Assembly: GCA_022575985.1 (NCBI GenBank) | Contig: JAKSXM010000014.1 | Coordinates: 19,220,001 to 19,284,000 of the forward strand | DNA length: 64,000 bases | Origin: Anagrus nilaparvatae | Lineage: Eukaryota; Arthropoda; Insecta; Hymenoptera; Mymaridae | Reading direction: 5' to 3' | Shown: positions 1-12,650 of the stretch, piece by piece | How the letters are laid out: each line of letters opens with the position of its first letter | Numbering within the stretch: the first letter of the stretch is position 1 | Position numbers and translations under genes: made by a program | Notes under the pieces: model-generated | What the model saw: the letters and a program-made list of their open reading frames with translations, nothing else | Told to the model about the DNA's origin: nothing | Databases searched by the model: none

Positions 1-1430
1 AACTCAATAACTTAAGTACTGAATATATTATTTATAAATGAAAGATTTATAGCATACAAAAATGCTTATTAAAATGTACATAATTATTTTAAACTGCAAA
101 CATTCACGAAGTAATCAATTAGGCAAAATTTGTATACACTTTATATAATTATGTAAACTCAAATAATTAGTTTAACTTATAGTGCACTAAAATTTCTAAA
201 ATTTTAAAGCTTTATGATAATTATTTCTGTTAAAAATTTTCGAAAAAAAAAAACTTAAGAAATTTTTGTAATTATAAATATTTATATTTATAGTTTTTAA
301 TTTTAAGAGAAGATTTTTTATTTTATTTCTCGTTGCTATTTAAAGTTTTTTATTTCAAAAGTGGAGGAGACTCGCAAGATTTGAAATGATTAAATCCCCT
401 AGCAAAAAAAATTAATTAACAGTTTTAGAGACACTTAAATAACTATTGTTACAGATAAGATCAATCAAAAGACAAAAATTTGCGAATTATGAAAATAAAC
501 GATTTTTATGCAGTTTTTTTTTGTTGTTGCTTAAATGAGCTTTTGTTTTTAATAAAACTTGTAAAAACATAATTTTTCTTTTTTTTTTTTTTTGAAATAA
601 AAAATAGACTTATTTTTTATAAAAAGTTCTTCTTGAAGCTAAAACATATGTATTACAAGCTCGTAAACCAACAAGTCATGTCGGAACTCTTTGATCTAAG
701 TCATTCATCACCCCTCGCGAGAAAAAGTCTTATAATATGAGTAAATGACTTCTTATATTCCCTCATTTCGTGTTATAAATATTTTTTATATAAGTATAAA
801 TAAAAATGTGTAAGACAAAATAATTGTTTATTTATAAATATATTAATTATACTATAGCGTATAAAATAAATATTTGTACTTCGAGTGTCAAAATAAGCCC
901 ATAGCCTTCAGAGTTCATTAAAAGTTTAAAAAACGACTAATAATAATATTTTTAATAAGCATTTTTTGGTTTTGGCACATTTGATGTTTTTGTGTTATTT
1001 AATTATGTTTATTTATTCGAACAGAACATTAATATCATTGTGTCGTTTAATTGCGTTAAGGTAAAACCATCTTTATGGTTTAACATCAATTTTAATTAGT
1101 GAATTTTTTAATCTACAGAGATAATTAAATAACGACAAAAAATTAAAAAAAAATTGAATTTCATTGAAATTGAATTTTAAAAAAAATGATAATTAAATTA
1201 TTTGATTATATAATATCATTTAAGAAATTTTAAATTGCTTATTACTTATTATGTTTAAAATAAAACAAGTGATTACAGGAATTACATTTAACATATCATG
1301 TCGATTTTAATAAATCATTGATTTATTTAATTAGCTCTCCAGATCGATAAATTCATTAATTATAATATTCTTAAAAAATTATTAGCGATAGAGTCATAAA
1401 TAAAACATGTACATCAATGTACCAACATTA
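1..1430. other. AT-rich non-coding DNA
   Basis: I see no gene, RNA or repeat structure here. The stretch is A/T homopolymer-rich, with stop codons in every frame. Confidence 0.6.
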
Positions 1431-2120
1431 GAGTGGACCTAAAATTAATGTTTTAAGAAAAACTTTCATCTTAGGGTTTTTTCGTGAACTTTTGGCCATA
1501 AAAAGTCCCCAGCTCCAAGGATTTTGCTTTTGCTTTTCAAAAACGCGTGCCTGTAAACACCTTAATTTTCTCATTTAAATAACATGGGAATTTTGACTTT
1601 TCAGTTTTATAATTTTTTACAAAGCTTGCAGAATGTTTTGAAAAGCTGCTAATCAATAGAAAATACTATTTAAATATATAAAAAATGTAGCTAATCTCAA
1701 GTAGGCAAAAAAAATATTTTTAAAGTGATTTTACAGTTAATAAACGTAAAAAAATGCTCCATTTAAATTATATCAAACCATATTATTTTAATGGGGATTT
1801 TATTTACGTTTATTAACTGTAAAATCACTTTAAAAATATTTTTTTTGCCTACTTGAGATTAGCTACATTTTTTATATATTTAAATAGTACTTTTCATCGA
1901 TTAGTAGCTTTTCAAAACATTTTGCAAGTTTTGAAAAAAATTAGGAAGCTGAAAAGTCAAAATCCCCATGTTGTTTAAATGGGAAAATTGAGGTGCTTAT
2001 TGGCACGTGTTTTTGAAAAGCAAAAGCAAAATCCTTGGAGCTGGGGACTTTTTATAACCAAGTTCATGAAAAAATCCGGGGAGCAAAGTTTTTCTTAAAA
2101 CTTCAATTTTAGGTCCACTC
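1431..2120. mobile_element. Foldback (palindromic) MITE, TA-flanked
   Basis: The first 300 or so bases reappear as their reverse complement at the other end. The left tip reads GAGTGGACCT and the right tip AGGTCCACTC. The arms meet near 1775 with a short spacer. TA lies on both outer sides (1429-1430 and 2121-2122), as expected of Tc1/mariner-type TA target duplication. No coding capacity is visible, so it is probably non-autonomous. The arms differ by scattered substitutions, so it is not freshly inserted. Confidence 0.8.
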
Positions 2121-2431
2121 TAACCAACATCCATCGTAAATGTTGAACTTGGATTTCAAAATTACAAAAACTTATAACCGGTTTGTGTAAACACAACCTA
2201 AATGCATGAAACATGTTTACTTCCAGCTGAGGATTAGGTATAATGCAAATGTTACTCAGCATTACAATAGATTTTTCTAATTTTATAATTTGTATTTATC
2301 GATAATCACCTTACTAGATGTTAAGATTCTAAACACAAACTATTTTGATTCCCTAAACAGGTATTATTTTAGGTCCCTAAATCAAAATTATTCCAAGTCC
2401 CTAAATCGGTATCATTCTAAGTCCACAAACC

Positions 2432-2952
2432 TTATTTAAAAAAGGGAAATTAATTTAAATTTAAATTAAATTTTTTACCTATTTTCCGTCTAGTGACTTC
2501 GTTATTTGTCATTTACGACATGTTTCGGAACTTATGTTCCATCATCAGGTTTCCAAATTATTTGAAATGTTATTAGGATGTTGTCAAAATTAATAAAATT
2601 ATATTTGTGCACTATTTTTTATTATTCGATGTAATTATTATCACTATCACTTATTTTTATTATTACATTACATTTTATTTGCGAGGTGCGCACCGTTGTA
2701 ATGCCGATTGTACACACTGTAATAATAAAAATAAGTGATAGTGATAATAATTACATCGAATAATAAAAAATAGTGCACAAATATAATTTTATTAATTTTG
2801 ACAACATCCTAATAACATTTCAAATAATTTGGAAACCTGATGATGGAACATAAGTTCCGAAACATGTCGTAAATGACAAATAACGAAGTCACTAGACGGA
2901 AAATAGGTAAAAAATTTAATTTAAATTTAAATTAATTTCCCTTTTTTAAATA
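2432..2952. mobile_element. Foldback element with hammerhead-like arms
   Basis: The left arm (2432 to about 2665) and right arm (about 2715-2952) are near-perfect reverse complements. The outer tips read TTATTTAAAAAAGGG and CCCTTTTTTAAATAA. The central loop, around 2666-2714, contains the only GC-richer segment (GCGAGGTGCGCACC). The element interrupts the surrounding repeat copy. No ORF is present. Each arm carries a conserved block with CTGATGA and GAAAC, described separately. Confidence 0.75.
2829..2880 (+). ncRNA. Hammerhead-ribozyme-like core (candidate)
   Basis: CTGATGA (2837-2843) is followed by the hairpin GGAAC-ATAA-GTTCC (2845-2858), then GAAAC (2859-2863) and ATGTC (2864-2868). This is the order of the conserved hammerhead core: CUGAUGA, stem II, GAAA, a very short stem III, and a cleavage-site UH. 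One base (T2844) is unpaired at the foot of stem II, and stem I is weak by eye (AC with GT, then an internal loop). A mirror copy lies on the minus strand at about 2511-2556. Minimal hammerheads with very short stem III are known from Penelope-like retroelements. No activity is claimed. Confidence 0.3.
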
Positions 2953-3320
2953 ATTTTTAAAAGTGACTTGGGTATACCACAAAATTAAAATTAATTTTAA
3001 TAAAAGTTAAAATTAATTAATTAATCATGAATTCCACAAACCTAAATTATTCCAAGTCCCGAAATCAACATTATTCTAAGTCCATAAACCTGTACTATCC
3101 TAAGTTTCTAAGCCCAGATTTTTCAAAGTCCCTAAATTTAAATTAGTTTCAGTCTCATTTGACCTGCCCCCTTAAATCGGAAAAATTTGTCCCCCCTCCT
3201 TAAACCGGAAAAATTTGACCCCCCCCTCCATTAAATAGGACAAATTTGATCCCCCGCCCTCTTAATTTTCAAGTTCTAAAGTACCCCCTTCCTATAAACA
3301 TGTTCCATGTTAAAATGCTT

Positions 3321-6216
3321 GGTAAGTAAATTAATAAAAAAAAATTGCTTATATTAGGTTAGATTAATGTATCTAAAAGTAGATAATTTACAATATAAAC
3401 AATGATATTTTTCACTTCTATCAGAGAATAGTTTATCTCTGCTTCTATACACTCGTTACTAAAACACTTTTACAATTGTTTTATTCTACACTGCCGCAAA
3501 CGGTTTCCTTGCACCACGATAGTCAATAAACCAAATGGCTATTTTTGGCCCAAAATTATCAATTTTTAAATAATTGATAAATGTCAGTTATTGAGATAAA
3601 TTCGTTTTGTTAATCCTAAAAATATTTCACAAGCTTCAAGTTTTTGGAAATTATTTACCCATCTTCTATCATTGAATTTTTTTTGAGTTAAAACTCAATA
3701 AAAATAGGTAAAAAATTAACTTCTTTTAATAATCCTTTTATTGAGACTCTATTTATTAATTATCCAGGTATTTTGAGCCGCTGAATCAAAATCTGGGGTC
3801 AAAAACTATTTTTTAGGGATGTACCTCTGTTAGTTTCATCCTTACAACCCTTAAAATACCATTTTTTAATGAATTTTACCCATGTATTTTGGGCCGTTGA
3901 ATCTAAATCTGGGATAAAAAAAATTTTTTTTGGACGTAAACCTTTATTTTTAGGTGATTTGGTCTCCTGAATCTAAACGATTAATCTAAGCAATTTAAAA
4001 ATTGGTCATTTCGGACCAAAAATGGGCATTTGCTTTATTGACTATAGCAATGAGAGAATATATAATAAAGCATTGCGGCTGACGGGAATTAAAAGGTGGT
4101 ATACTTATACGGAAAATATGAGACCAACCGGAAGTTTTTTGGTTGAAATGCAATGAAACAGCGTCATTTTGAAAATAGTCTAAAAATCCTATTTTATAAA
4201 ATTGAGCCCTGCGTTTCTAATCCCAGAAGGCGCGTTGGAATTAACGGAGGGTATCTTGGGTGTTTTTTCAACATATTAAAGTCATCCATAAGTATAGATT
4301 GTAATTTGGCGACCCAAATCTTCCGGTCTCCCCTCTTTAGTTACCCAAAATACATCGATAAAAATTGAAAATGTTTGTTTACAAAAAATAAATTTTATTT
4401 ATTAGAATGTTTAAAAAATGTCTATTTCTCTGGCCTTAATTAGGCCACCCAGTGATTTCGCCTTGGGCCCCGCAAACTTTAGAGCTACCCCTGGCAGGAA
4501 TACAGATCAAATTTTTTTCCTCGCAAAATATATGTAAGTTAATATCTATACCTATAATAAACATCATTTTTATATTTTGAAGAAAAATATATTATAAATA
4601 TTTAATCAGTCCCTTGTCAAAGATATATGTTGTATTTTTAGATACATTTTAAAGTTCAGTAGCTCTTTTAAATTTACAAATATTTTTTTTTTATGTTTGC
4701 CAACAACAAATATAACCAATTAATACTAATGAATTTAATATCTATTATATTCATTTTGTTTTGCGGAAGTTCATTCAATGATGAAATTTGATTTTTTCTT
4801 TTTTATTTTCGTTTTAAACATCTGCTATGTTATGTTATTTATGTCATGCAAAAAGTTAAAATTATAGTTGAAAATTTTAAAGTAGTTTAAAGTAAAGGCA
4901 TCTATAGTATGATTTATTGATAAAAAGGCTACTGTGGTTTTTAATTTTACACTATTCTCGCGTTTTTCTAGTTAGATTTATCAGAGAGTCTGTTATTCCC
5001 TTATAGGAGGTGTTTATGGCTTATACCCTCGGAAATTTTTTTTTTCAGTGAAATATATGAAACTTAGGAAAATTTTAATTAAAAAAAATTTTTTTTAGTG
5101 GGAAACTTTTTTGCTATTTTCAAACCTATTTCTTTTTTTTTTAAACGTTTTCTAGAGCTTTTTTACAAAATTTTCAAAAATAGTGGCTAAGGAGAGCAGT
5201 TTTACCAAAAAACTTTATAGCAGCTTAACACCCTTACAAATTTACAGAACACCTTCAGATTCGGGAAATCATCTATTTTTAAGTTTTATGCCATTTATCC
5301 ATAGAATTACCCTAAGCTGAATGCGTAATTAGCTTGAACGACAAAATTTCGCGTGTTATTATAAAATCATCGCCCATTAAAAATTTTAATAAGCCCGTTT
5401 TGTAAATACATAGTCGTTAGGGTCGTTCAAAAAATACGTAGCACCAATTTTACGAAATAAGTCATCCTTGCATGGTAATGTAACAATGCGTGAAATTTCG
5501 AATACCCCAACATGCGTGAAGAAATTTTCATAAAAAACCGCACCATTTCGCTTAGGGACTTTCTACAATTGAGCGATTGACGCGTACTGTGAAGCATTTG
5601 TAGTGTTACCTCTCTTTTGAACGCCCCTTAGATTGAATTCAGCCTAGAATGAGAATTAAATCAATATTGATTAATTCAGTTTTGTTTTGTATTTAATATG
5701 AACCTCAATAGACTAATGATAATCAATTTTGCAACAAATCACATACCCAAAAAAACTTATAACAGTATTAACATAATATTTGTAATTAAATGAAATTATA
5801 ACATATACCAAAATGTTTCATATAAAAGTTTTAGGTTTGGAAAGACTTAATTTTGGGTCCTGCTGAATTTCATGGGCCATATTTGGCTTTTTTAAAGCTC
5901 AAAAAAGATATTTATAGTAGGTAATAACATTTTTATTCTAAGTTTGTTGTGGTGGAAGACTGTTAGTGATTATTTGTGTGTCCTACAGATCTTAATGGAC
6001 CAAAATTGGCTTTTTTTAAAGCACAAAATGAACAAAATGATTATTTTAATGTTTACTAATATTTTAAAGTTTTTTGTGGGGGTAAACTTTTGGTTATTAT
6101 TTGAGATATTGGGTACTGCAGGACTTTATGGGCCTCCTAGTTCCAAATTATGCTTTCAAAAAGCTCAATACGAACAAAGAAATTTTCCTAATCTCTTAGG
6201 CTAATTCAAAAATTGG
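3321..6216. other. Non-coding DNA with degenerate repeat pieces
   Basis: No gene is recognised. About 3700-4030 holds pieces with the phrase TATTTTGAGCCGCTGAATC that recur near 53930-54120. About 4190-4330 (CCCAGAAGGCGCGTTGGAAT, then TTTTTTCAACATATTAAAG) is closely matched at about 39060-39180 and loosely at 37020-37140. A possible hAT end lies at 4430-4495 and is listed separately. The remainder is AT-rich with nothing I can name. Confidence 0.5.
4430..4495 (-). mobile_element. Possible hAT-type transposon end (fragment)
   Basis: Read on the minus strand from 4495, the sequence begins CCAGGGGTAGCTCTAAAG and continues to GGGGCCC. This resembles the CAGGGGT...GGGCC ends of many hAT elements. 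No matching opposite end or target duplication was found nearby, so this is at best a fragment. Confidence 0.3.
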
Positions 6217-6630
6217 GAAAACACCCCTTTTAAGGGTAGTTTTGGCTAATTTAAGGGTGAAAAGTTGAGTTTTAATTCAAATGGCATCGATTTTTGTGAT
6301 CAGCGACCCAAAAAACACTAATCTTGGAGGGCTAGAGCGAATGTATCAAAAACACCCCTTTTAGGGGTATTTTCGGCCAATTTATGGGTGAAGGGGTAAA
6401 TTTTAATAGTTATAACTTCAATATTCGTGATCAACGACCCAAAAAACCCTTATTAGACCAAATCTTGGAGGGCTAGAGCGAAAGTTGCAAAAATACCCCG
6501 TTTAGGTGTAGTTTTGGCTAATTTAAAGGTCAAGCCCCAATTTTTCATAGATAAGACCCCGATTTTCGTGTTCAACGACCCAAAAAACCTATAGTAGACC
6601 AAATCTGGTGGCGGCCACAAACAATATAAC
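6217..6630. repeat. Tandem repeat, about three units of 120-160 bp
   Basis: Each unit holds, in order: ACCCC-TTTTA-GGGT, then TTGGCTAATTTA, then CGTGATCAACGACCCAAAAA, then CTTGGAGGGCTAGAGCGAA. The phrase CGACCCAAAAAAC occurs near 6304, 6434 and 6576. The array ends in a run of C at about 6630-6644. Units are diverged. Confidence 0.65.
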
Positions 6631-6820
6631 CCCCCCCCCCCCCTCGTATTTTGACTGGATTATAGTGTTTACTCGCATTTTTATTCTTAGTTTAAATTAG
6701 TGAGAGAATATTGCTTATTTAATATGATTTTGGGACCTACAGGTCTTTTGAGCGGGCCACCCTTTTGAGCCCTTTTAAATTATTTGGGTATTTTTAAAGC
6801 TCAATATGTATATAATATTG

Positions 6821-6859
6821 GTTCCTCATAGAAGGTTCAGAATGTATGTACTTATGTAT
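6821..6859 (+). repeat. Left piece of a GGTTCCTCAT dispersed repeat split by the hAT-like element
   Basis: GGTTCCTCATAGAAGGTTC is the same opening as the copies at 29951 and 54218. The piece runs into a TATGTA-rich stretch, as those copies do. The continuation of this copy lies on the far side of the large transposon, at 17638 to about 18010. Confidence 0.5.
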
Positions 6860-6867
6860 GTATGCAT
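6860..6867. repeat. Target-site duplication, left (GTATGCAT)
   Basis: Identical to 17630-17637. It directly abuts the TAGGG tip of the large element and defines its left boundary. Confidence 0.7.
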
Positions 6868-7139
6868 TAGGGCGACCCACGAAAAAAAAAAAGTACATTT
6901 TTTTCGGGTCTCACGTCAAAAACTTAAAATATACATGCCACAGACCACAAAAATCCAAACCTGAAGTTTTAAAAATTAATATTAAGCTAGCACACTTCGG
7001 TTTTGTAATTTTTGCAGATATTTCTATTTTTTAATTTTTTTTATTTACCAGCATTTTCTGTAGACTAAAACGAGCTTTTAATTTTAATATTTCTATAAAG
7101 ATTCTATAGTAAAATTTCCCGTAGAATACGAAAATATTA

Positions 7140-7900
7140 CTTAGAAATAGCTTTGAATTGAATAAGATGCGCTATAAGGTAAAATACGTGATGGCTCTGA
7201 AAAAAAATCTACAAAACTTTATTTCTATTATGTAACCAGACTATTCTTAGTTAAGAATCGAAATTTTCTTCAGAAAAACTTTAGTAATTTTTCCCGCAGA
7301 ATCGATTAAACCATGTACGTTTCAATCCGACCAGCCGTTTCCGAGGTATAGACAAAAATAATGGGTTGATCACGTAAAAAATCATATAATTTTTATTTTG
7401 TGCATCTTAAAAGGCAACTTTTAGTTTCAAAATCAAAATTTTCATCTGTGGAACTTGAGTAATTTTTTTCGCTGAATCGATTGACACCATGCACGTTTCA
7501 ATCCAACAAGCCGTTTCCGAGCTATAGCTAAAAATAACTGGTGGCTTACGAAAAAAATCATACAATTTCTACTTTATTTATCTTAAAAGACAACTTTTGG
7601 TTTAAAAATCGAAATTTTCCTGTATCGAACTTCAGTAATTTTTTCCGCTGAATCGATTGAGACCATGCACGTTTCAATCTAACAAGCCTTCTCCAAGTTA
7701 TAGCTAAAAATAACTGGTGGCTCACGTAAAAAATCATAAAATTTCTTATTCATTTAAATTAAAAAATAAATTTTGGTTTAAAATTCAAAATTTTTTTGGA
7801 GAAACGTTAATAATTTTCCTGCGAAATTTATTGAGATCAAGTACGTGTTGATCTGGCTAGCTAATTTAGCAATCGCCCAAAATAATGAGTGTTTTTCGGA
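7140..7900. repeat. 176-bp tandem units inside the left inverted repeat
   Basis: The phrase CCATG(T/C)ACGTTTCAATC recurs at about 7311, 7487 and 7663, and in degraded form at about 7837. The spacing is therefore about 176 bases. Each unit also holds CGCTGAATCGATT and CCGTTTCCGAG-TATAG. A mirror-image array occupies the right inverted repeat (about 16590-17360). Subterminal tandem arrays in transposons can be transposase-binding sites, but that is inference here. Confidence 0.75.
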
Positions 7901-9777
7901 TTAAATGTGAATAAAATTTGTAATTTTTAAAGTAAAATTTGAATTTGCAAACAAATTATCAAATTTTTTTATAGTAGTCCTTAAATTACTTTTTCTGTTA
8001 AATGATTAAAGAAAAAACAACTAAAAAAGAGATAACGGACTAGAAAATATATATTTTCAAATCTGAAAAATTAAGGCGAATCATTCAAAAATGATTTTTT
8101 AATATAAGGATTCAAAATATTTTTATAATAAGATAAAAGACGATCTGTGAATAAAAAATATTATTGTTAATAGTTAACCAGAAAATCATAAGTTTTTTTT
8201 TTACTAATCGAAAAATTATAATTTTACTTTTACGCGTAAATATTGTTTGTTTATTTCTTAACCTTAAAAATAAGCTAAATATTTATGGGTTAAAATATAT
8301 CAAATAATACATTTGTAAAATTCACGCTTAAGAAGATAATTAATATATTTTTAAAAAAATTTAAGTTTTTCGTTATTATTAATAATTTTAAAAATTTAAA
8401 TACATAAGAAAAAAGTTAGTTAATTATCATTATTTTTAATCTTATATTTTTCAATAATTTTGACTAGATTTAACCTGGTTTTTTAGAAAAAAAAATCCAA
8501 GAAGTTTGTTTGAAAGTTTTACGCTTTACACAGGTGTAAATGTTTACTCATTTTTGTACGTACTTTTATACGCATTTTTTTACTCATTTTTTCACTCATT
8601 TTTTTACGTATTTTTTTACTCATTTTTTTACGTATTTTTGTACGCATTCATTTCGTCACGCATTATTTTATTAAAAATCTAATTACTTTTATTTTAAAAA
8701 GTAATTAAGAATGTAATTGTGCCATAATTATTAAAATTTTGGTTATCAAGATAAATTTACAATTTTTAAAGCATCCTTAAAACTTTTCAGGACTTGTAAA
8801 ATTTTTTTTCACCAACTTTTCTTTTCTTTTTTTTTTAAGTTCTAAAACCTTTCACTGGAGAAATTTTGTTCTTGATTTTAAAGTTTTTTAAAAATTATGT
8901 AAAATAACTATTATTATTATTATAAAAAATTTTGGGTATCAAGGAATTGGGTCAAATAAGGAGTACAATTAAATTAATAAAAAACAACCATTTTTTATTA
9001 AAAAAAATCAATACAATTTTATGTCTTGATGCAATTCCAAATATTTTTTGTTAATTTTTGCTGGCAAAAATAAATACAATCAAACTAACAAATCAATTAT
9101 TTACAGTTGATAGGTTGAGTTTTGTCCAAACTCCTTCAAACCTGTAAATCACAGAAAAAATTTATTCAAAGTTCTACACTGAAAAAAAAATGAAAATAAT
9201 CTTATTAATATTTTTCTTGCCGATTCAAAAATAAGTTTTATTTTGTCTTACAAAGATAAATTATGTGCAGCATTACCCGTAAAATTTAAGAATTTATGCG
9301 CTGTATCGGACATTTTTTACTTTTACAGCCCAAGATTTATGGGATGCTGCAGCTGAATATACGAATACGAAATCTGTTTGCGCCAAAAATGCACCAGTTG
9401 CCCACAATAGGAATTTCGTGGTTATCTTTACTGGCTTTTTTAAACATTTTTATCTGCTAATTTTGTTTTTTGGGTTCCTTAACCCTATTATGGTATCTGA
9501 TTTTATTAACAATTCTTTGCTTGTACAACCAAAAAAAGACTAAGAATCCAAAATAATTAACCTTTGGTTTTTTTTGCGACTGAACCGTTTTGGGTAAAAA
9601 TAGGTTCCATACTGGAGTTTAAAGACTCAAAATACATAAAAAACGTAACAGATAATTAAACGCCAGCAAAGAATAATATCAAAATTCCTATTGCGGGCAA
9701 TAGGAATTTTGGGTAAAAACACCATTTTGGGTAAAAACAGATTTCAAAATCATAAAACCGGAAATCAATCAATCAAT

Positions 9778-11953
9778 CAATTTTGAAGATAGTAAAAAAG
9801 ATTAATTAAACTTGGAAAAAGTACTTGCTCAAAATTATCTTAATAAAAATAATCAATATGAACATTTTGCACAATTTTTGCAGCATTCTAAAGAATATTT
9901 CAAGTCCAATGGCAGCATTCAGCATTTTTTAACCAAAGGCTTTATCGAACTCAGTTTCGGAAAGAACTTTTATTGCTCATAAAAAATTTACAAATTATAA
10001 GAAGGCATTAAAACTTTGCAAGTAGCTTATATTTACCATTGTCAGCAAGATTCAACAATGATATAGCATATTTATACAGCGAGTATATATTTCTCAATAC
10101 CAGTTTGAATTAAAAGTTTTCAAAGCGCTTGAGTTTTTAAATCCAACCTAAGATATAGAAAAGTATCTTTTCTTTTCCTAACTTGCTGTGTTATTGTTGC
10201 ATCTTACTCACAATAGTTTATATAAGCTTCCTGAACATTTTAAAGCCTGCTTATTATTTGTAAGTTTTTATACCAATATTGGATGCAGACTTTGCACATA
10301 AAAAAAACTAGGGGCTGCCATTGGAATAATTGATATAGATATCAATTATCTTACTTGTTTTGATTTTTAATAATTACATTTTTTGTACTTGCCTTTGTCA
10401 CTTCCTAATATCAAATTGGTCTTCAGGATGAAGAAATAAACATTAGACATCCTTGGAATCTTGATGCCAATGACTCGAGCACGAATGGGTCTCTTGGGAT
10501 GCTTACGTACCTAAAAAAAATATTCAAATATTTTCACAGCAAAGTGCATAACATTATATTTATAAAAATTAATTAATTGCATTACCTATTATACTTTTTT
10601 TGGAAAATATGAGCTGCTGTATATTGCAAATTGCTACTACACTAAATCCATATAACCTGTAAAAAAAAATAAACATTTCAAAAAGAATCAAGTTCTTGTA
10701 TCAAACTAATTTATTTTTTAATTATGACATGAGTACTTATCTGACTTTAATTATGATGTTTTATAACTCCGTAAACTCTTTTCCATCAAATATTTTCAAT
10801 ATTTAAGTACTGACAATTGTTGTTGCGGTTGCCATAACCTGCCGGCCGCCATATGTGCATAAATTGCATGATTCATGCCATGTGACTTTGGCGGGTAAAC
10901 AACAACAACAATTGTCAAAAGAATTAAAAATCATGGTTTAAAAATACATAGTAAAGAATTTACGGAATTATTAAACATCATAAAAAATCAGATAAGTATA
11001 ATAAAAATAATTAAATTAAATTAGTTTAATACAAGAACTTGATTCTTTTTGAAATGTTTATTTTTTTTTATAGGTTATATGGTAATAGTCTATTAGCAAT
11101 CTGCAATAATATACAGCAGCTCATATTTAAAAAAAAAAGTTTAACAGGTAATGCAATTAATTAATTTTTAAAAATATAATGTTATGCACTTTGCTGTGAA
11201 AATATTTGAATATTTTTTTTAGGTACGTAAGCATCCCATGAGACCCATTCTTTCTCGAGTCTTTGGCATCAAGATTCCAAGTATGTCTTATGTTTATTTA
11301 TTCATTTTGGAGACCTATTTTATATTAGGAAGTGACAAAGGCAAGTAAAAAAATTTTAATTATTTAAAATCAAAGTAAGATAATTGATATCGATATCAAT
11401 GATCCCAATGACAGCCCCTAGCTTTTTTTATGTTCAAATTAAGTCTGCATCCAATATTGGTATAAAAACTTACAAATAATAAGCAGGCTTTAAAATGTTC
11501 AGGAAGCTTATATAAACTATTGTGAGTAAGATGCAACAATAACACAGCAAGTTAGGAAAAGAAAAGATACTTTTCTATATCTTAGGTTGGATTTAAAAAC
11601 TCAAGCGCTTTGAAAACTTTTAATTCAAACTGGTATTGAGAAATATATACTCGCTGTATAAATTTGCTATATTATTGTTGAATCCTGCTGACAATGGTAA
11701 ATATAAGCTACTTGCAAAGTTTAAATGCCTTCTAATAATGTGTAAAATTTTTATGAATAATATAAGTTCTTTCCGAAACTGAGTTCGATAAAGACTTTGG
11801 TTAAAAAATGCTGAATGCTGCCATTGGACTTGAAACATTTTTTAGAATGCTATAAAAATTGTGCAAAATGTTCATATTAATTATTTTTATTAAGATAATT
11901 GAACTAGTACTTTTTGCAAGTTTAATTAATCTTTTTTACTATCTTCAAAATTG
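9778..11953. mobile_element. 2.2-kb palindrome inside the CACTG-ended element
   Basis: The outer arm ends are CAATTTTGAAGATAG (left) and CTATCTTCAAAATTG (right). The two arms pair over almost their full length around a centre near 10865, close to the GC-rich GCCGGCCGCC. Near the centre the arms carry GACAATTGTTGTTG and CAACAACAATTGTC. A partial extra copy of arm sequence lies outside at about 12068-12145. Arms differ by point changes and small indels. It contains only short spurious ORFs. Confidence 0.7.
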
Positions 11954-12499
11954 AAGAGTTAAAAAAAGTTTTGATATTGCGTTAAATAAGTACTTGCTTT
12001 GTATATCCTCTCCTTCGCAATGATGAATTCTGCTTGCTATAGTTAACATGAACATCTTGAAAATTTTTTTTGGGCATTTGCAACAATATTTCATGTCCAA
12101 TGGCAGCCTTCAGCTTTTTTTATATGCAAAGTCTGCATCCAACTCGTTGGTTGTCACCAAAATCGATGAAGTTTTTGACTAAACAATCTATAGATTCAAA
12201 TTAAATTTTGCTGTATCCTTGTTGCCATGCGAAATCTAAAGATTTCCGCAAATTAATACTAGTATAATTTTGCAAAAAAAGGGTACTTCTTTATATAAAC
12301 ATGTTGCATGTTATAATTTGGACTTAACACATTAAATGTTCAGAGACATCGTCGTTACAAAAAAATCCACTAGTGGATTCCCGCTTAGTTGCAAGTGAAA
12401 TTTCACTCATAGCTAGCGGATTTTTTTTATCTCGTTAAACGATTGCTAATTACTTAAAACGTATAAAGAAAATTAAAAAAAAATATCTATTTGTTCTAC

Positions 12500-12650
12500 A
12501 ACAAGGGAAAAAAAATAGGATTTGGCTTTCAATGTAGTTGTATGCACGAGTGAGCGTAGTGAACGAGTGCAGACAGTATTGAAAGTAAAATTTCCTACAT
12601 TTTTTACCGTGTTCAACACATAGTTTTTCATTAAAAGCGAAAAAAAGATT
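12500..12650. repeat. Dispersed repeat with GAGTGAGCG motif, copy 1
   Basis: Contains GTATGCACGAGTGAGCG then GAACGAGTGCAGACAG, preceded by AACAAGGGA and followed by ACATAGTTTTTCAT. A close relative with the same order of blocks is at 21470-21610. Function and family are unknown. Confidence 0.55.

Larger units (their letters stand above)
2300..3320. repeat. Dispersed 'gtccctaaat' / C-rich repeat, interrupted copy
   Basis: Loose units of about 25 bases ending in AAGTCCCTAAAT run from about 2340 to 2430 and resume at about 3040-3160. C-rich units (TTTGACCCCCCC with AGGACAAA) follow to about 3260, then an end reading CTATAAACATGTTCCATG. The same order of blocks, with the same end, recurs at 32206-32640. 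A degraded piece lies near 33000-33320. The copy here is split by the foldback element at 2432-2952. Origin of the family is unknown. Confidence 0.6.

Noticed and set aside
4153..4368. 71-codon plus-strand frame
   Set aside because: It lies within a dispersed repeat that recurs near 39060-39180, where the frame is not kept.
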